Assembly (NCBI GenBank): GCA_002748355.1 | Contig: PDSF01000039.1 | Coordinates: 21,751-85,750 of the forward strand | Length of the DNA: 64,000 nucleotides | Direction: 5' to 3' | Origin: Planctomycetota bacterium | GTDB taxonomy: Bacteria > Planctomycetota > UBA1135 > GCA-002748355 | Shown here: positions 1 to 8,024 of the stretch, in pieces | Layout of the letters: each line of letters starts with the position of its first letter | How positions within the stretch are numbered: position 1 is the stretch's first letter | The notes under the pieces: model-generated | Told to the model about the DNA's origin: nothing | The model's database searches: none | Seen by the model: the letters and a program-made list of their open reading frames with translations, nothing else | Position numbers and translations under genes: made by a program

Positions 1-2
1 AT

Positions 3-701
3 GCGACGACTTGCCTGGCCCAGCTCTACGGCATGCTGCCGCGCGGCGCCGAGGCCCTCGTCGATGGGCGTAGGCTGCGGCGAGCTTTGGAGAGTTCGGT
101 CTCGGTGATATGCAGCAGCCAGGAGAAGCAAACCGGGGGCTGGAGTTACGAACCGGTGCCGGTGGCGCACGAGGGTTCGATCACCATCTGCGTGGTGCAG
201 GCGCTTAGGGCCTGTAAGGACGCCGGAATCCAGGTCAACTCCAAGGTCATCTCCCGCGCCGTCCGCTACGTCGAACTCTCGCAAAAGCCGGATGGGAGCA
301 TCCGCTACCAGCTGGGCAGCTCCAACAGCAGCGTCGCCCTCACCGCCGCCGCCGCCGCAACGCTGCAGGCCTCGGGCCAGTACGAGAGTCCGGTGCTGGC
401 CAAGGCCTTGGCCTTTTTGATCGACAGCAGCCCGATCTACTCCGACCCTGGTGGCGTGCGCAGCGCCCACAAGCGCTTCCCCTATTACGAACGCCTCTAC
501 GTCGGCGAAGCCCTGTTTTCGGCTCGCGACCTGAGCCACTTCCACAAGTGGTATCCCCGCCTGGTCAAAGGCCTGGCCCAGACCCAAGATCCCAATACCG
601 GTCTCTGGACCAGCCGTGAATACAGCAGCGCCTACGCAAGCGCGATGAACCTCCTGGTCCTCTCCCTCCCGTTTCAGCTGCTCCCCATCCACCAACGCTG
701 A
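3..701 (+). CDS. prenyltransferase/squalene-oxidase-repeat protein, 5' end outside window
   Basis: The frame is open from base 3, so the gene begins before the window; the ATG at 33 is probably internal. The visible protein carries alpha/alpha-toroid features of the prenyltransferase and squalene-cyclase repeat family: GGWSYEP, then GSITICVVQALRACKDAG, then a QKPDGSIRY repeat, an Ala-rich helix (ALTAAAAATLQASG) and a last repeat (TQDPNTGLWTS). Planctomycetes carry many such proteins of unknown substrate. No DxDD cyclase motif is visible in this part, so a terpene cyclase role is not supported. A binding or scaffolding role is equally possible. The family call is fairly secure; the function is unknown. 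Confidence 0.7.
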   Translation, partial: ATTCLAQLYGMLPRGAEALVDGRRLRRALESSVSVICSSQEKQTGGWSYEPVPVAHEGSITICVVQALRACKDAGIQVNSKVISRAVRYVELSQKPDGSIRYQLGSSNSSVALTAAAAATLQASGQYESPVLAKALAFLIDSSPIYSDPGGVRSAHKRFPYYERLYVGEALFSARDLSHFHKWYPRLVKGLAQTQDPNTGLWTSREYSSAYASAMNLLVLSLPFQLLPIHQR

Positions 702-1299
702 GCGGAGGCCCTCGTGGAGTATCTAGAGCATGGAAACCCCAAGGCAGGAAAAACAAGCTCGCAAACGCCGCAAGTTGATGATCTTCGAGGCGAGTGATCA
801 TCAGGGCGACGGCAAAGGAAAATGCGAAGCTGATCCCAGGCGCCGGGTACTTTGCTAACGGTGCCGACGAGTTCTTAGAGCGGAAGGCTCCGAGCACCTC
901 CTGGACACCGGCAACACTTGGGTGGCGAACGCATTTCCGGAAGCCGGCATACCAGCATCGCTCTGGCCCCCCTTCGACTCTCCTGTCTTCTGGCAGCTGC
1001 CGAATCAGGAGGGGAAGGAATCACAGCTCTGGGCTCCAGCTTCTAGCCGGCCCTAGTTCCTCAACCGTGAAAAAGCCCCTCCCCAAGCCTCAAAAAGTTT
1101 GGAAACACCAAGGCAAGCCGCTGAGAATCTCCTGGCCCCGCATTCGGTCGCATCGCCAGCCGCTGCCCGCGACTGTTCCTAGTGGCTTGATTGTGCCATC
1201 TTTCATCTCCTGGGCCCGACGAAGGCAGCCAAGGCCAGCGCCGATCAAGATCAACGGCTCTCTCCCGTCCGCCAAGCGCTTCACTGAAGGAGGTGAAGG
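702..1299. other. spacer without a convincing gene
   Basis: About 600 bases between the toroid protein and the small membrane protein. Short reading frames exist, for example a 42-codon frame from the ATG at 730, but none has both a convincing ribosome site and protein-like composition. No terminator hairpin or repeat stands out. It may hold degraded coding sequence or an untranslated leader. Confidence 0.5.
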
Positions 1300-1680
1300 A
1301 TGGCTCCTTACCGCGCGTACTCTCTCCTGGCCTCGCTGTACCTGATCTCCAAGATCATCTACTTCTCACTAGGCTTCATTTGCTTTGGCGGCCTGCTGCA
1401 CGGTCTTGCCGCAAGCGCCGCAACCTTGGGTGCCGCCTTCTTCGCCTCGCGCGGGAAGGCAGGCAAGCACTCTGCCCTCTTCCACTGGCTGATGGTCTTG
1501 TTTCCCCTCCTGATCCTCCCGCTCACGCCGAGCATCATGATGTTCAACCTGGGCGACAAGATCTTGGTCAGCAACAAGGTCGTGATCTTCGTGATTTGGG
1601 AACTGATCGCTGGGGCACAAGTCCTCCTCGCCTTTGCCGCATTCGGCCAATCAAAGGCTTTAGACAAAAGCCCCGCTTGA
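1300..1680 (+). CDS. small integral membrane protein of unknown function
   Basis: A 126-residue, very hydrophobic protein with about four membrane segments (roughly residues 5-25, 27-48, 57-78 and 92-115). A strong ribosome site (AAGGAGGTG at 1287-1295) fixes the ATG at 1300. The next gene begins 46 bases after the stop, so the two may be co-transcribed. I recognise no family motif. Good ribosome site, start and membrane topology argue that the gene is real; the role is unknown. Confidence 0.65.
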   Translation: MAPYRAYSLLASLYLISKIIYFSLGFICFGGLLHGLAASAATLGAAFFASRGKAGKHSALFHWLMVLFPLLILPLTPSIMMFNLGDKILVSNKVVIFVIWELIAGAQVLLAFAAFGQSKALDKSPA

Positions 1681-1726
1681 CCCGCAAACGCTGTCGTATT
1701 CCCCTGAGCAACAGAGAGAAAGAGCC

Positions 1727-2116
1727 ATGAGCGACGTTATCTTACAAAAGAAGGGGGCCAACTTTTTTGGCTTCGAAAGGGTCGACGAAAACGGCAACAC
1801 GCATGCAAACGTTCTCGTCGCAAGAGGCAGCGGCGAACTCACCCTGAGCGCAGAAGCGCTGCATTTCTCCCAGTGGCTCACGAAGAAGGAAATCACCATC
1901 CCGATCCAAGCCATCCTCAAGGTCGAGATCGCCAAGTCCCACAACCTCAAAAGAATGTGGCCGGCAAAGGTCCTCAGGGTGTTTCACCGCAGCGAAGACC
2001 AGATCCTGGTTTTCGGCGTCAGCCTCGGCGGCAAATTCAGCCTCACCAAGGGCTTTAAAGACGAAGCCTTTATCTGGAAAGATCGGCTCGATGCGATGCT
2101 CGCAGGCCGAGACTGA
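1727..2116 (+). CDS. small PH-like/GRAM-like domain protein
   Basis: A 129-residue soluble protein without a signal peptide. It begins with a beta-rich stretch and includes a segment pattern (GELTLSAEALHFSQW, then KEITIPIQAILKVEIAKSHN, then a strand pair ending FSLTKGF and a C-terminal helix FIWKDRLDAML) typical of bacterial PH-like or GRAM-like folds, in which a strand reads as 'expressed in cell, visualised by a basic loop'. The assignment rests on fold pattern only. It follows the small membrane protein by 46 bases and may act with it at the membrane. An AGAGAGAAAGAG purine tract precedes the ATG. Confidence 0.55.
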   Translation: MSDVILQKKGANFFGFERVDENGNTHANVLVARGSGELTLSAEALHFSQWLTKKEITIPIQAILKVEIAKSHNLKRMWPAKVLRVFHRSEDQILVFGVSLGGKFSLTKGFKDEAFIWKDRLDAMLAGRD

Positions 2117-2182
2117 TCGAGACGGCTCCCTGCTTGCCCCGATCCTTTCGCACCTCGAACGGATCAAGCCCCCAGGAATCCC

Positions 2183-2470
2183 ATGGACATAAACTTCTTC
2201 TTCCTCTGGCTCGCCTTCTGACGCAATAACAATAAGACACGCAAGAAGATCGGCCGCTCCGAAAGAAGACGCCGCCGCTCCCAACACAGCGCGAACAAGA
2301 AGCTAGGCAGGCGCATCGAGAGCCTGGAAAAGGAAGTCGACGAGCTGCAGCTCACCGTAGCCGCCCGCACTCGCGACCAAATCGAACGTGAGCACATTGA
2401 CAGGGCCGACATCGAGAGGATCCTCGCAGCACAAGAGAAGAACCCGCCATCCGCTGACGAAGACGCGTAG
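2183..2470 (+). pseudogene. coiled-coil ORF interrupted by an in-frame TGA
   Basis: From the ATG at 2183, with AGGA about seven bases upstream, the frame reads MDINFFFLWLAF, meets TGA at 2219-2221, and continues open to TAG at 2468-2470. The continuation is protein-like: a very basic run (KTRKKIGRSERRRRR) followed by a heptad-patterned helix (RIESLEKEVDELQLTV) and an acidic tail. The combined product would be a 95-residue, single-helix membrane-anchored coiled-coil protein. No ATG, GTG or TTG lies in frame shortly after the TGA. The simplest reading is a nonsense change (TGG to TGA would give Trp). Read-through cannot be excluded. Confidence 0.5.
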
Positions 2471-2627
2471 CGGGCAAGAGAGCGGAGGCCTCCAGCGCTA
2501 GAGGGACCGGGAAGCCACGCCCCTGCCGGAGCAGGCGCAGCAACTTGCCTTGACATGCCTCGCCCCCCGCTGTTCAAAGGCCCTTGTTACCGCACCCAGC
2601 CGCCTGCGCTCTCGAATGGAGGCTTCC

Positions 2628-2981
2628 ATGGTGTTCATCGCCAACCGGGCAGAGTTCGACGCCTACCTGGACGACCCGGACCTGACTCTCCTACTCTGCT
2701 TCGACGGCCAAGGACGCGGCCGGCCCATCCACGATCTCGCCGAGAGGAAGCTCAAAGAGCCCTGGCGTGTCGTCCTGCTCATGGACGATGTCTCCCTACT
2801 CCGCAAGCAAGAGCGCGAGAACTGGGGCGCCGATAATGACGGCTACATCGTCCTGGGCGTCAACCTAAAGGGCCAGCGCGTCTTCGTAGAGTCAGGAGGA
2901 CTCGACGCACTCTCGCTCGCCCGTGGTGGTCCCTCGATCCTGCGAATCCGGCAAGCCTTTGCCCGAGGAGACCAGGCATGA
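2628..2981 (+). CDS. hypothetical protein, about 117 residues
   Basis: The frame is open from 2550, but GGAGG at 2618-2622 sits five bases before the ATG at 2628, so I use that start (MVFIANRAEFDAYLDD). The product is soluble with alternating strands and helices (LTLLLCFDGQG, WRVVLLMDDVSLL, GYIVLGVNLKG), which suggests an alpha/beta fold; I recognise no family. The stop overlaps the next start in an ATGA arrangement, so it is probably translationally coupled to the large lipoprotein downstream and may work with it. Confidence 0.55.
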   Translation: MVFIANRAEFDAYLDDPDLTLLLCFDGQGRGRPIHDLAERKLKEPWRVVLLMDDVSLLRKQERENWGADNDGYIVLGVNLKGQRVFVESGGLDALSLARGGPSILRIRQAFARGDQA

Positions 2982-5101
2982 CTCACGTCACGATCAAGCC
3001 CAAGCACAGAAGACCCGCTTCCCTAGCAGCCCTCCTCCTGCTCGCCCTGCTCTGCGCCTGCGCCTCGGAGCCGCGCTACCGCGAAGCCCGCAAGCAGGTC
3101 GAGCAATCGCTGCGCATCGTGGAGGTCGACCGCTTCGGCCAGCGTCGCGAGTTGAGCGCTGTGCAACCTGTGGGGGTGCCCTTCGCCGGTAAGGCCCGAG
3201 CCACTCGACTGCCCGCCCCCGGCTTCGTCGATCTCGACAGCAGCATTGAGATCCAAATCAACAAGGATGCTCTGAGTCCGGCCGCGAGTTCCGTTCTCTC
3301 GGAGTCTCGTTCGGAGCAGCTCTTACGAGAGAGGAAGAGCATCCACCAGGTTCTCGAAGGTCTGCAGGATGTGCTCGACGCGCGCGCGACGGCGCTCCGC
3401 GCCTTCGCGGCTCTTCGCAAGGCACGCGCGAGACAGGAGGGACAGCCCGGAGCTACGGAAAAGGAGGTCCCGGCCCTGCGCCGAAGATTCGTCCGGGCAC
3501 GGCGCAGCTTCGCTGCGCTGGAGCATGCTCTCATCGAACGCATCAAGCAGCTGTGGGAAAAGCAGGCCCCCCGCCTTTTCGAGGACCTCGACGATCGCAG
3601 CGGCAGCTACCTGGATCTACGGAGCTTCCTCAGGCAGCGCATCCGCGAGCTCGACGCCAAGCAGGACGCACTTGCCCGTGAACTCGCGGCGCGGAAACGA
3701 GAACTACGCATCTCCGCCTTCCTCGACAGTGCTTCCGAGCGCTCGCAGGTCCACGTCCCCGGCTACGATGACCTCGACGAGGGCCGCGTCGAGCATCGCA
3801 GGCGCTTCGGGCTCAGCTTGAGCGAGGAAGAGCGCCAGCGCCTGCGCGCGCAGTGGCAGAGCAGCGTCGCCCTCGCTACCGGACTGGAGAGCTTCCGCAA
3901 GGGCGAGAGCGACTTCGAAGCGCTGCTGACGCGCCTGGCTAACAGCAGCGCGCCAGAGCTGCGCAAAGCCCTGGCCAAAGCGCGGGCGCTGCACGAGAGC
4001 CTTCGCGACCTGGACCTGCGGGCCCTTGCCCGGGACACGCGCCGCGATTTTGAAGAGCTGCTGAGCAAGGCCGAGGCAGCGGCAAATGAGCTCGGCGAAA
4101 CGGCAGTCCGCAAGCTACGAAGGCTCCCCAAGCTTTGGGCGGATCGGCTAACCCTAAGCCTGGAGCTGGGGGAGTGGCTGCGGGAGGCCTATGAACTCGA
4201 ACGCCGCCTGCAAAAGCTGCGGCCAGAAAGCCTGGTCGAGCTGCTCCTCGACGCACGCAGCTTCGTCGACAAGACCATGCGACTGGCGCAGACCAAGCCC
4301 GCGCTCTGGTTCGCAGCGGCGAAGGCAAGCTTTCGCGACTTGCTCGATCGTGAACTCGCCGAACTGAGTACGGAGCTGCGCGATCGCGTGCAGGCGCTAG
4401 TGCAGGAAGCCGCCGCAACCCGTCTGATGCAGCGACTGGAGCGACTGCGGCTGCTCTGGGAGGACAGCCACAAGCTCCTGGAGGAGCTAGGCCAGCTCTT
4501 TGGCGGCCTGCAGAGCGGGCTTGGCGCCTTGCCGCCACTCCCAGATCTAAACGGCTTCCGCATTCCGCTCGAGGAGATCCGCGACACCCGCATCGAGCTC
4601 ACCCGAACGCCCCGCCGCGAGGGCGAGCAACTCCGGGTGCGCGTCCAGCTCCTTCCTGCTGACGGCCAAAAACCCCTCGATGAGGCAGAACTGGGCCTGG
4701 AGATCCATAGCTTCGGCTGGAACGCCCGGCTCTCTCCTGCAGTCATGCTCGTGCGCCCCACCGAGCTGCGCAGCCGCGAGGAGTCCTTCGCCTTCGCCCC
4801 GGTCCTCTCCTGGCTGCACCGCTACACGACACGGCCGCAGGACTCCGGCCTCTACCCCGGGATCGCCCGCGCCCTCGACCCAGGCTTTGGCATCCACGCG
4901 AGCTTCCTCAACTTCGACCCCGACAAAGACGTCGAAATCGGCCTCGGAGCGACCCTGTCGCTCTGGAGCGAACGCCTGCAGTTCGGTGCCGGAGTCAATC
5001 TGATGGCCGATGACCGCGAAGATGGTCGCTACTACTTCTTCGTCGGCTCGGACCTGATCTCACTTCTTCACACGATCACGGGAGGAAGCTCCGGGCGCTA
5101 A
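2978..5101 (+). CDS. large coiled-coil lipoprotein with a beta-rich C-terminal domain
   Basis: 707 residues. The N-terminus is basic, then a hydrophobic stretch ends in LLCACAS, a likely lipobox with lipidated Cys28. Residues about 100-520 are dominated by long charged helices rich in Arg, Glu, Leu and Ala, probably coiled coil. Residues about 545-707 switch to beta-type sequence (RIELTRTPRR, GIHASFLNFDPD, VEIGLGATLSLWSERLQFG, YYFFVGSDL), which resembles outer-membrane or periplasmic beta domains. I infer a periplasmic structure anchored by lipid at one end. The start overlaps the preceding gene by four bases. No enzymatic motif is visible. Confidence 0.65.
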   Translation: MTHVTIKPKHRRPASLAALLLLALLCACASEPRYREARKQVEQSLRIVEVDRFGQRRELSAVQPVGVPFAGKARATRLPAPGFVDLDSSIEIQINKDALSPAASSVLSESRSEQLLRERKSIHQVLEGLQDVLDARATALRAFAALRKARARQEGQPGATEKEVPALRRRFVRARRSFAALEHALIERIKQLWEKQAPRLFEDLDDRSGSYLDLRSFLRQRIRELDAKQDALARELAARKRELRISAFLDSASERSQVHVPGYDDLDEGRVEHRRRFGLSLSEEERQRLRAQWQSSVALATGLESFRKGESDFEALLTRLANSSAPELRKALAKARALHESLRDLDLRALARDTRRDFEELLSKAEAAANELGETAVRKLRRLPKLWADRLTLSLELGEWLREAYELERRLQKLRPESLVELLLDARSFVDKTMRLAQTKPALWFAAAKASFRDLLDRELAELSTELRDRVQALVQEAAATRLMQRLERLRLLWEDSHKLLEELGQLFGGLQSGLGALPPLPDLNGFRIPLEEIRDTRIELTRTPRREGEQLRVRVQLLPADGQKPLDEAELGLEIHSFGWNARLSPAVMLVRPTELRSREESFAFAPVLSWLHRYTTRPQDSGLYPGIARALDPGFGIHASFLNFDPDKDVEIGLGATLSLWSERLQFGAGVNLMADDREDGRYYFFVGSDLISLLHTITGGSSGR

Positions 5102-5150
5102 ATGCCTGGAGTATCCTCTAAGCCGCGGCCTAGGAGCGGGGAGCGAAGCG

Positions 5151-6206
5151 ATGCCAGCCAAGAAACGCAGTGCCAAACACAAGAAGGCCAAGAAAGCCAA
5201 AAGGACCCAAAAGCGTCCCTCCAGCAGGTCGCGGGCGCCAGCCACCCGCCCCTACCGCGTCCTGGCTCTGGACGGCGGCGGTATTCGTGGACTCATGACC
5301 GCCGTCTGGCTAGAAGCCCTGGAGAAGCGCCTCCAGCGCGAACTGGGACAATCGCTGACCGAGAGCTTCGACCTGGTTGCCGGCACCTCCACCGGCAGCA
5401 TCCTGGCCTGCGCCATCTCCTCCGGGCTGAGCGCCTCCGAGATACGGCAGATGTATGTCAAGGAGGCCGCCGCCATCTTCCCCGGCCGACTCTCCAGGAT
5501 CTGGAGTCGTCTCGGTCGCTTCTTCGACGAAGGTCTCAGCGCGCCCAAATACGATGGCCTTGGACTCGAGGCAGCGCTGCGGCGGCTCTTCGGTGACCTG
5601 CGCTTCGGCGAACTCCAGATCAAGCCAACCCTGGTGACCAGCTACAACACGCTCACCCGCTGCGCCACCGTATTCAAGAACACGCGCGAGCGCTTCGCCG
5701 ATCTTTGCGTCTGGGAGCTCACCAAGGCCTCGTCAGCGGCCCCGACCTACTTTGCCGCGCAGCTGCTCAGCGTCGATGGCGTCGAGGCTCCCTACATCGA
5801 CGGAGGCCTCGCCGCCAACAACCCCGCCGCCTGCGCCATCGCCGAGGCCATTCGCGACTCAGGGCGCCCGCTAAGCGAGATCGTCGTGGCCTCCTTCGGC
5901 ACCGGCGAGTCCACCCGCTCCATCAGCATCAAAGAGGCCCAGGAATGGGGCGCACTGGAATGGGCCATTCCGGTCATCGACGTCCTGATGGACGGCGCCG
6001 CCGACACAACCGAATACATCGTTAAGCAGCTACTCGCCCCCGAGCATTACTTCCGCTTCCAAACCCCGCTCGACGACGCCTACGACGACATGGACAACGC
6101 CGATAACACCAACCTAGGTGCCCTGCAAAACCTCGCGTTGGCCTACCTCCGCAAGCGAGAGGTTAAGCGGGGTATTGAGCGGCTCACAGAGCTGCTGCGC
6201 TCCTAA
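5151..6206 (+). CDS. patatin-like phospholipase
   Basis: 351 residues. Hallmarks of patatin-type serine lipid hydrolases are all present: oxyanion loop DGGGIRG (41-47), nucleophile elbow GTSTG with Ser80, and the catalytic Asp in DGG (Asp217). The first 35 residues are strongly Lys/Arg-rich with no signal peptide, which suggests association with anionic membrane or nucleic acid from the cytoplasmic side. The family cleaves acyl chains from phospholipids. No cGAS-like nucleotidyltransferase, CBASS accessory gene or type VI secretion gene is adjacent, so a defence or effector role has no support here. A GGAGCGGGGAG purine tract precedes the start. Confidence 0.9.
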   Translation: MPAKKRSAKHKKAKKAKRTQKRPSSRSRAPATRPYRVLALDGGGIRGLMTAVWLEALEKRLQRELGQSLTESFDLVAGTSTGSILACAISSGLSASEIRQMYVKEAAAIFPGRLSRIWSRLGRFFDEGLSAPKYDGLGLEAALRRLFGDLRFGELQIKPTLVTSYNTLTRCATVFKNTRERFADLCVWELTKASSAAPTYFAAQLLSVDGVEAPYIDGGLAANNPAACAIAEAIRDSGRPLSEIVVASFGTGESTRSISIKEAQEWGALEWAIPVIDVLMDGAADTTEYIVKQLLAPEHYFRFQTPLDDAYDDMDNADNTNLGALQNLALAYLRKREVKRGIERLTELLRS

Positions 6207-6517
6207 TCGTCAGCCCAAAGTCGTTTCCGCCCCGCAGGATCAAGAAAGCCCACAAAGAGCTAGGCCAAGAAGCTGCACCTCCTCACGAAAACGGGCTTTC
6301 GAGTTCACCATTCGCGGACCCCAGGCAGTCCGCAGCCTTTTCCTACGGACGGCGGTCAGGGCCGCTGTCGGATCTCGGTAGCGGATCTCGGCATCAATTG
6401 CTGCTGGGCCTTGCAGCCGCCCTCGGATCGCCCCATGTGACGATTTCGCTTGTAAGGAACCTGCGCTGCTCTTTCATAGCCTGGCGTCCGCCGCGTTCTT
6501 ATCCCTGACTGTTGCAG
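6207..6517. other. spacer with a 13-bp tandem duplication
   Basis: About 310 bases without a credible gene. It contains two adjacent copies of a 13-bp unit (CGGATCTCGGTAG at 6369-6381, then 6382-6394, differing at the last bases). The following gene's promoter must lie here or within the patatin gene. Confidence 0.5.
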
Positions 6518-7126
6518 ATGAGCGAGCAGCAATACCAAGCCTCCAATCCAGGCGATCTCACCGTCAACAAGCTGCGTTATTGGCGGTACTACCCCAAGTG
6601 GCCGACGATTTGGTTCTTGGCGGTGGCGGGGAGCTTCCTCCTCGCTTGGTACCTGCACTGGAGCTTCTGGATTCTGACGGGGATCGCCCTGGCGCTGCTC
6701 GTTTTCTATTGGTGGCTCATTGCCCGGCACTACCGCATCGCTTGCGTTACTCCGGCGCAGGTTCTGTCCACCTCCCCCATGCTCATCGCTGTGGCGACGG
6801 ACCTGACGAAGGGCGAGGGACAATTCCCCTGCGTGAAGATACTACCGGCCCCAGTCGGTAGAGTCTTCGGCACCGTGCCCAGGGTCGGAACGCGTCTCGC
6901 TGTCCTCACCAGCTACGAGTGTGATCCCGGGGACGAGCTTCCGCACTTCGTCGACATCGATCCCAAGCTCGCCCAGGCCGCAAGCGGCAAGGAGCAGGAG
7001 CTGCGCCGCCTCTTCGACTCTCTCTCGGAAGAGGATTGGCAGCAGCTCGAGGCGGGTCTCAAGCAGCTGGGCCCGAATCCGAAACCAGGGCTACACCGGC
7101 TTTGGGAAGAAGAGAGCGGAGAGTAA
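6518..7126 (+). CDS. DUF3239-like membrane protein
   Basis: 202 residues from the ATG at 6518; a TTG two codons earlier is possible. Two membrane helices (about residues 31-66) follow an aromatic segment (KLRYWRYYPKWPTIW). The rest is cytoplasmic: a beta domain (LIAVATDLTKG, CVKILPAPVG, GTRLAVLTSYE) and a terminal helix pair. The layout, with a two-helix anchor plus a small beta domain, resembles the DUF3239 family; no function is known for it. The call comes from memory of the family pattern, so the family name is tentative, but the gene looks real. Confidence 0.55.
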   Translation: MSEQQYQASNPGDLTVNKLRYWRYYPKWPTIWFLAVAGSFLLAWYLHWSFWILTGIALALLVFYWWLIARHYRIACVTPAQVLSTSPMLIAVATDLTKGEGQFPCVKILPAPVGRVFGTVPRVGTRLAVLTSYECDPGDELPHFVDIDPKLAQAASGKEQELRRLFDSLSEEDWQQLEAGLKQLGPNPKPGLHRLWEEESGE

Positions 7127-7205
7127 CGAGCCAGTGGCGGCACGCTTTTCGACCAGTCCGACTCTCGAAGAGCTTCCTCAAGTGACACCCCAGCCGCCTC
7201 GCAGC

Positions 7206-8024
7206 TCAGAGTTCGGCGTTCATGGAGCCGCTGCGAAAGCCCGAGAGATCCAGGCAGACCCAGCTCCAGCCCAGGCCTTTGAGGCGCTGTAGGATTTCAC
7301 CCCGAAGAGGATCCTCGCAAGCGCGAAGCAGCTCTTGCTCCTCCAACTCAATCCTGGCAATGGTCCCGTGATGCCGCACGCGGAACTGGCGGAAGCCCCG
7401 CGAGCGCAGGAGTTCTTCGGCGGCTTCGATTCGCGAGAGCAGGGCTTGGTCGATCTCGATCCCATAGGCGACGCGGGAGGAGAGACAGGCGAAGGAGGGT
7501 TTGTCGGCAGTCGGCAAGCCCAGTTCCCGGCTGTAGCGGCGCACCTCGTCCTTGCTAAAGCCGCACTCAGCCAGGGGCGCTCGGACGCCATGCTCAGTCG
7601 CAGCCTGCAAGCCCGGACGATGATCACCAAGGTCATCGGCAATCGCCCCATAGAGCAGGGGCCAGGGCGGCAGATCCTGGGCACGAATGACCGCAGCGAT
7701 CTCCGTGAAGAGTTCGGTCTTGCAGAAGTAGCAGCGGTCCTCGGCGTTGCGCCGATAGCCCTCGCGCCCCAGTTCATCGGTGCCTAGGATGCGCTGGCTG
7801 ACACCGAAGGCCTCGGCGATCTCGACCGATTCCTGCCGTTCGTGCGCCGGGTAGGCCGGGCCATCCGCCGTCACCGCAATGACCTTCTCTGGCCCCAAAC
7901 GCTCACGAGCCGCGGCAAGCAGAGCCGTAGAGTCGACGCCGCCGCTGAAGGCGACGAGGGCGCCGGGCATCTCATCGAGGATGCGGTGTAGCTGCAGGCA
8001 GCGCTCGCGGTAGCCCTCGCTCAT
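7206..8024 (-). CDS. larE: ATP-dependent sacrificial sulfur transferase LarE
   Basis: 272 residues. LarE converts the nickel-pincer cofactor precursor to its thio form using its own sulfur. The PP-loop SGGVDS (27-32) binds ATP. KPSFACLSSR places a Cys at about 180, matching the sulfur-donating Cys of single-Cys LarE proteins. RCYFCKTEL is also typical of the family. It overlaps the upstream amidohydrolase by four bases (ATGA), so the two are translationally coupled. No larB, larC or lactate racemase gene lies in the window, so the partners must be elsewhere or the protein serves another nickel-pincer enzyme. Confidence 0.9.
   Translation of the reverse strand: MSEGYRERCLQLHRILDEMPGALVAFSGGVDSTALLAAARERLGPEKVIAVTADGPAYPAHERQESVEIAEAFGVSQRILGTDELGREGYRRNAEDRCYFCKTELFTEIAAVIRAQDLPPWPLLYGAIADDLGDHRPGLQAATEHGVRAPLAECGFSKDEVRRYSRELGLPTADKPSFACLSSRVAYGIEIDQALLSRIEAAEELLRSRGFRQFRVRHHGTIARIELEEQELLRACEDPLRGEILQRLKGLGWSWVCLDLSGFRSGSMNAEL

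Noticed and set aside
794..1345. 183-codon plus-strand frame in the first spacer
   Set aside because: Composition is Ser/Pro/Arg-rich without fold pattern, and it runs into the membrane-protein gene in another frame.
5151..6206. Patatin as a CBASS effector
   Set aside because: No cyclic-nucleotide synthase or accessory CBASS gene lies nearby, so the neighbourhood gives no support.
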